A DNA stretch of 64,000 nt from assembly GCA_016937695.1 (NCBI GenBank), contig JAFGWC010000004.1, positions 1 through 64,000 on the forward strand, written 5' to 3'. This document shows positions 62,398 to 64,000 of the stretch, piece by piece. Positions within the stretch are counted from its first letter, which is position 1, and every line of letters begins with the position of its first letter. Position numbers and translations under genes: made by a program. The stretch comes from Bacteroidales bacterium (GTDB taxonomy: Bacteria > Bacteroidota > Bacteroidia > Bacteroidales > NBLH01). A model generated the notes under the pieces. It ran no database searches. It saw nothing but the letters and a program-made list of their open reading frames with translations, and was not told the origin of the DNA.

Positions 62398-63720
62398 ATG
62401 GACAAAAAATTTTACTTTGAGTGCAGAACTTGTGGTCATAAAATTGAAGGTTTCGAAGAATGGTTCTCTAATAATCAATCTTGTCCTAAATGTGGCGATC
62501 ATAAAATAAACACAGTTTATTCAACAAATCAAAATGATATAAAAAAACTTATTAGTCCTGATGCAAAACCAGAGAGTTTATGGCATTATTTTGATTTTCT
62601 TCCTTTAAATAATAAAGAAAATATCGTAACAGAAGGCGAAGGAATTGCACCGATTGAAAGATGGGGCTTTTTAGAAGAATTTGCAAAAAGGAAATACAAT
62701 CTTGAATTAGAAATATACGTAAATAGAAATGATAAAAGTTTTGCTACAGGAACTTTTAAAGACAAAGGTGCAGCATTAGCAGCCAGTGTACTAAAAGAGC
62801 ATGGGATTAAAGAATATGTTGTTGCAAGTACCGGAAATACTGCAACTGCGTTTGCTCATTATCTTGCAAAAGCAGGGATATCTTGTTCTATTTTTGTGCC
62901 TTACGATTCTCTTGCAGACAGTGAAGCCCACATTGGAACATATGGTCAGAAATTGTTCAGAGTAAAGGGTGATTACGCAATGGCTAAAAGAATTGCTGCT
63001 GAATACTCAAAAAAATATGGAATCTTAATGACTGGTGGAAATCTAGATCCATTAAGATTAGAGGCGAAAAAAACTCAAGTGTATGAAATGTTAAGAGTTA
63101 TTGGCAAAATACCAGATGTTTATATTCAAGCCTTAAGCGGCGGAACCGGACCATTTGCAGTTGAAAAAGCTATAAAAGATTTAAAAATTACAGGTTTAGT
63201 TGAAAAAATGCCAAGATTTCTATTATCTCAAGGCGATAGATGTGCGCCTCAGGCTCATGCTTGGGAAAAGGCTAAAAATGAAGGTTTCCCTGAAGGATTT
63301 GAAAAAACATATCCTGTTTATGATAATCCTGAAACTTTAATTCCAACAATAGCAACCGGCGATCCAAAAATGTATCCATTAATGGCACCTCTTGTAAAAA
63401 GCACTGGTGGAGAAATATTTGAAGTAAATGAAGAACATGCTGTAAATATTGCCAGACTTGTTGGTTATGAGAGAGTTATAAAAATTGGACCTGCATCTGG
63501 TGCTGGTTTATTAGGTCTTTTTGAAGCACTTAAGCGAGGATATATAAAAAATGGAGAAACTATTTTTCTTAATATGGGCGAAAGTGCAAACCGTGCTTTA
63601 GATTTTATGAAGGAAGTTGCATACACAACATCAGAAGTAGATTCTGTTGACCAATGTAAAAGATTTGACAGAGAAAATTACAAAAAAGAGCTTTGGGATT
63701 TTTTTGACAACAATTATTAA
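62398..63720 (+). CDS. threonine synthase-fold PLP enzyme, candidate cysteate synthase
   Basis: A 440-residue fold-type II PLP enzyme (start ATG at 62398; a TTG six bases upstream is less likely). An N-terminal zinc-ribbon-like segment has FECRTCGHKIEG and SCPKCGDHK. The PLP lysine is in FATGTFKDKGAALAAS, and the cofactor/phosphate sites are ASTGNTATAFAHYL and LSGGTGPFAVE. It resembles threonine synthase, but its place at the end of a sulfate-to-sulfite operon with no sulfite reductase suggests cysteate synthase. That enzyme, known from Methanosarcina as a threonine synthase paralogue, joins phosphoserine and sulfite. Threonine synthase proper remains an alternative; no thrA or thrB is near. 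Confidence 0.7.
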   Translation: MDKKFYFECRTCGHKIEGFEEWFSNNQSCPKCGDHKINTVYSTNQNDIKKLISPDAKPESLWHYFDFLPLNNKENIVTEGEGIAPIERWGFLEEFAKRKYNLELEIYVNRNDKSFATGTFKDKGAALAASVLKEHGIKEYVVASTGNTATAFAHYLAKAGISCSIFVPYDSLADSEAHIGTYGQKLFRVKGDYAMAKRIAAEYSKKYGILMTGGNLDPLRLEAKKTQVYEMLRVIGKIPDVYIQALSGGTGPFAVEKAIKDLKITGLVEKMPRFLLSQGDRCAPQAHAWEKAKNEGFPEGFEKTYPVYDNPETLIPTIATGDPKMYPLMAPLVKSTGGEIFEVNEEHAVNIARLVGYERVIKIGPASGAGLLGLFEALKRGYIKNGETIFLNMGESANRALDFMKEVAYTTSEVDSVDQCKRFDRENYKKELWDFFDNNY

Positions 63721-63737
63721 TCAAAAATTATTTTAGC

Positions 63738-63745
63738 TATATTTG
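63738..63745 (+). promoter_or_regulatory. Bacteroidota-type -7 box (TATATTTG)
   Basis: An exact TAnnTTTG match 35 bases before the GTG of the last, partial gene. Confidence 0.45.
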
Positions 63746-63780
63746 TACATGAATATTAATTTCATTAATCATACTGAAAA

Positions 63781-64000
63781 GTGAAAATTGCAGTAGATTT
63801 TGACGGAACAATTGTTGAACATCGTTATCCTAGGATAGGAAAAGTAATGCCTTTTGCATTTGAAACATTAAAAGCTTTGCAAAAAGAACAATACGAAATA
63901 ATATTATGGACTTTTAGAGCAGGGAAAGAGCTTACAGAAGCAGTTGAGTTTTGTAAACAAAATGGTGTGGAGTTTTATGCAGTAAACAATAGTTATCCTG
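63781..64000 (+). CDS. HAD-like hydrolase, partial (runs off the window)
   Basis: The first 73 codons of a gene cut by the window end, starting at GTG (MKIAVDFDGTIVEHRYPRIG). The DFDGT motif I of the haloacid-dehalogenase superfamily is followed by FETLKALQKEQYEIILWTFR, a motif II-like strand ending in T, then GKELTEAVEFCKQNGVEFYAVNNSYP. The layout matches short Bacteroidota HAD proteins of about 140 residues. The substrate is unknown. It has its own promoter box and so may not belong to the cys operon. Confidence 0.8.
   Translation, partial: MKIAVDFDGTIVEHRYPRIGKVMPFAFETLKALQKEQYEIILWTFRAGKELTEAVEFCKQNGVEFYAVNNSYP

Noticed and set aside
1-64000. CRISPR array, prophage, complete insertion sequence, tRNA or rRNA genes
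   Set aside because: I looked for regular spacers, integrases, transposases, phage structural genes and cloverleaf or rRNA sequences and saw none. A short or divergent RNA gene could still be missed without a computed search.

Overview
The window is chromosomal DNA from a Bacteroidota bacterium, most likely an anaerobic or facultatively anaerobic member near the Bacteroidales/Marinilabiliales. The evidence is very low GC with A-rich leaders lacking Shine-Dalgarno motifs, many TAnnTTTG (-7) promoter boxes, a type IX secretion sorting domain, DUF4831, DUF4412 and CarboxypepD_reg-like proteins, and a full set of anaerobic enzymes. I saw no rRNA, tRNA, CRISPR array, intact transposon or prophage. 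Most of the window is ordinary chromosome with strand switches closed by hairpin terminators.

Layout. 0-5.5 kb: aroB with a lipocalin-like tocopherol-cyclase relative, a divergent proline dehydrogenase, and two exported proteins. 5.8-10.2 kb: a tungsten/molybdenum aldehyde:ferredoxin oxidoreductase and a type II NADH dehydrogenase. 10.3-12.5 kb: an ECF sigma / membrane anti-sigma / DUF4097 operon. 12.7-16.2 kb: a trimeric NAD-linked [FeFe] hydrogenase (hydC-hydB-hydA) with an unusually short HydB. 16.6-27.3 kb: a run of same-strand genes for exported or membrane proteins (TPR-SpoIIE phosphatase, degenerate GH3 fused to a serine hydrolase, MORN-type repeats, DUF4831 lipoprotein, T9SS zinc carboxypeptidase, LRR protein). 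27.5-38 kb: a heavy-metal-exporter-like gene broken by an in-frame stop, yidD, a methyltransferase, trxB, a sensor with no kinase, an MFS carrier, a gene remnant and pepD. 38-52 kb: double-thioredoxin protein, a six-PAS hybrid histidine kinase, a DUF2804-like protein, a possible divergent muramidase, lipoproteins, mazG, a SAM hydroxide adenosyltransferase and phoH.

52-64 kb is the most coherent metabolic block. It holds an alpha-oxoamine synthase (minus strand), an MCP-like protein, and then a plus-strand series: VOC protein, [4Fe-4S]-type APS reductase (cysH), cysD, cysN, an SLC13 anion permease, cysQ, and a threonine-synthase-fold PLP enzyme. No sulfite reductase or cysteine synthase is present. 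The simplest reading is sulfate uptake, activation and reduction to sulfite, followed by trapping of sulfite as cysteate. The nearby alpha-oxoamine synthase could then condense cysteate with a fatty acyl thioester to give capnine-type sulfonolipids. This is an inference, and it is the leading hypothesis of the window.

Other points of interest: a ~150-bp element present twice (59 of 63 bases identical over its 3' part) that carries a promoter-like box followed by a conserved hairpin; a pair of identical 11-bp palindromes exactly 84 bp apart upstream of the hydrogenase; and a GH3 domain that has lost its catalytic Asp and His motifs while its fused serine hydrolase remains intact.
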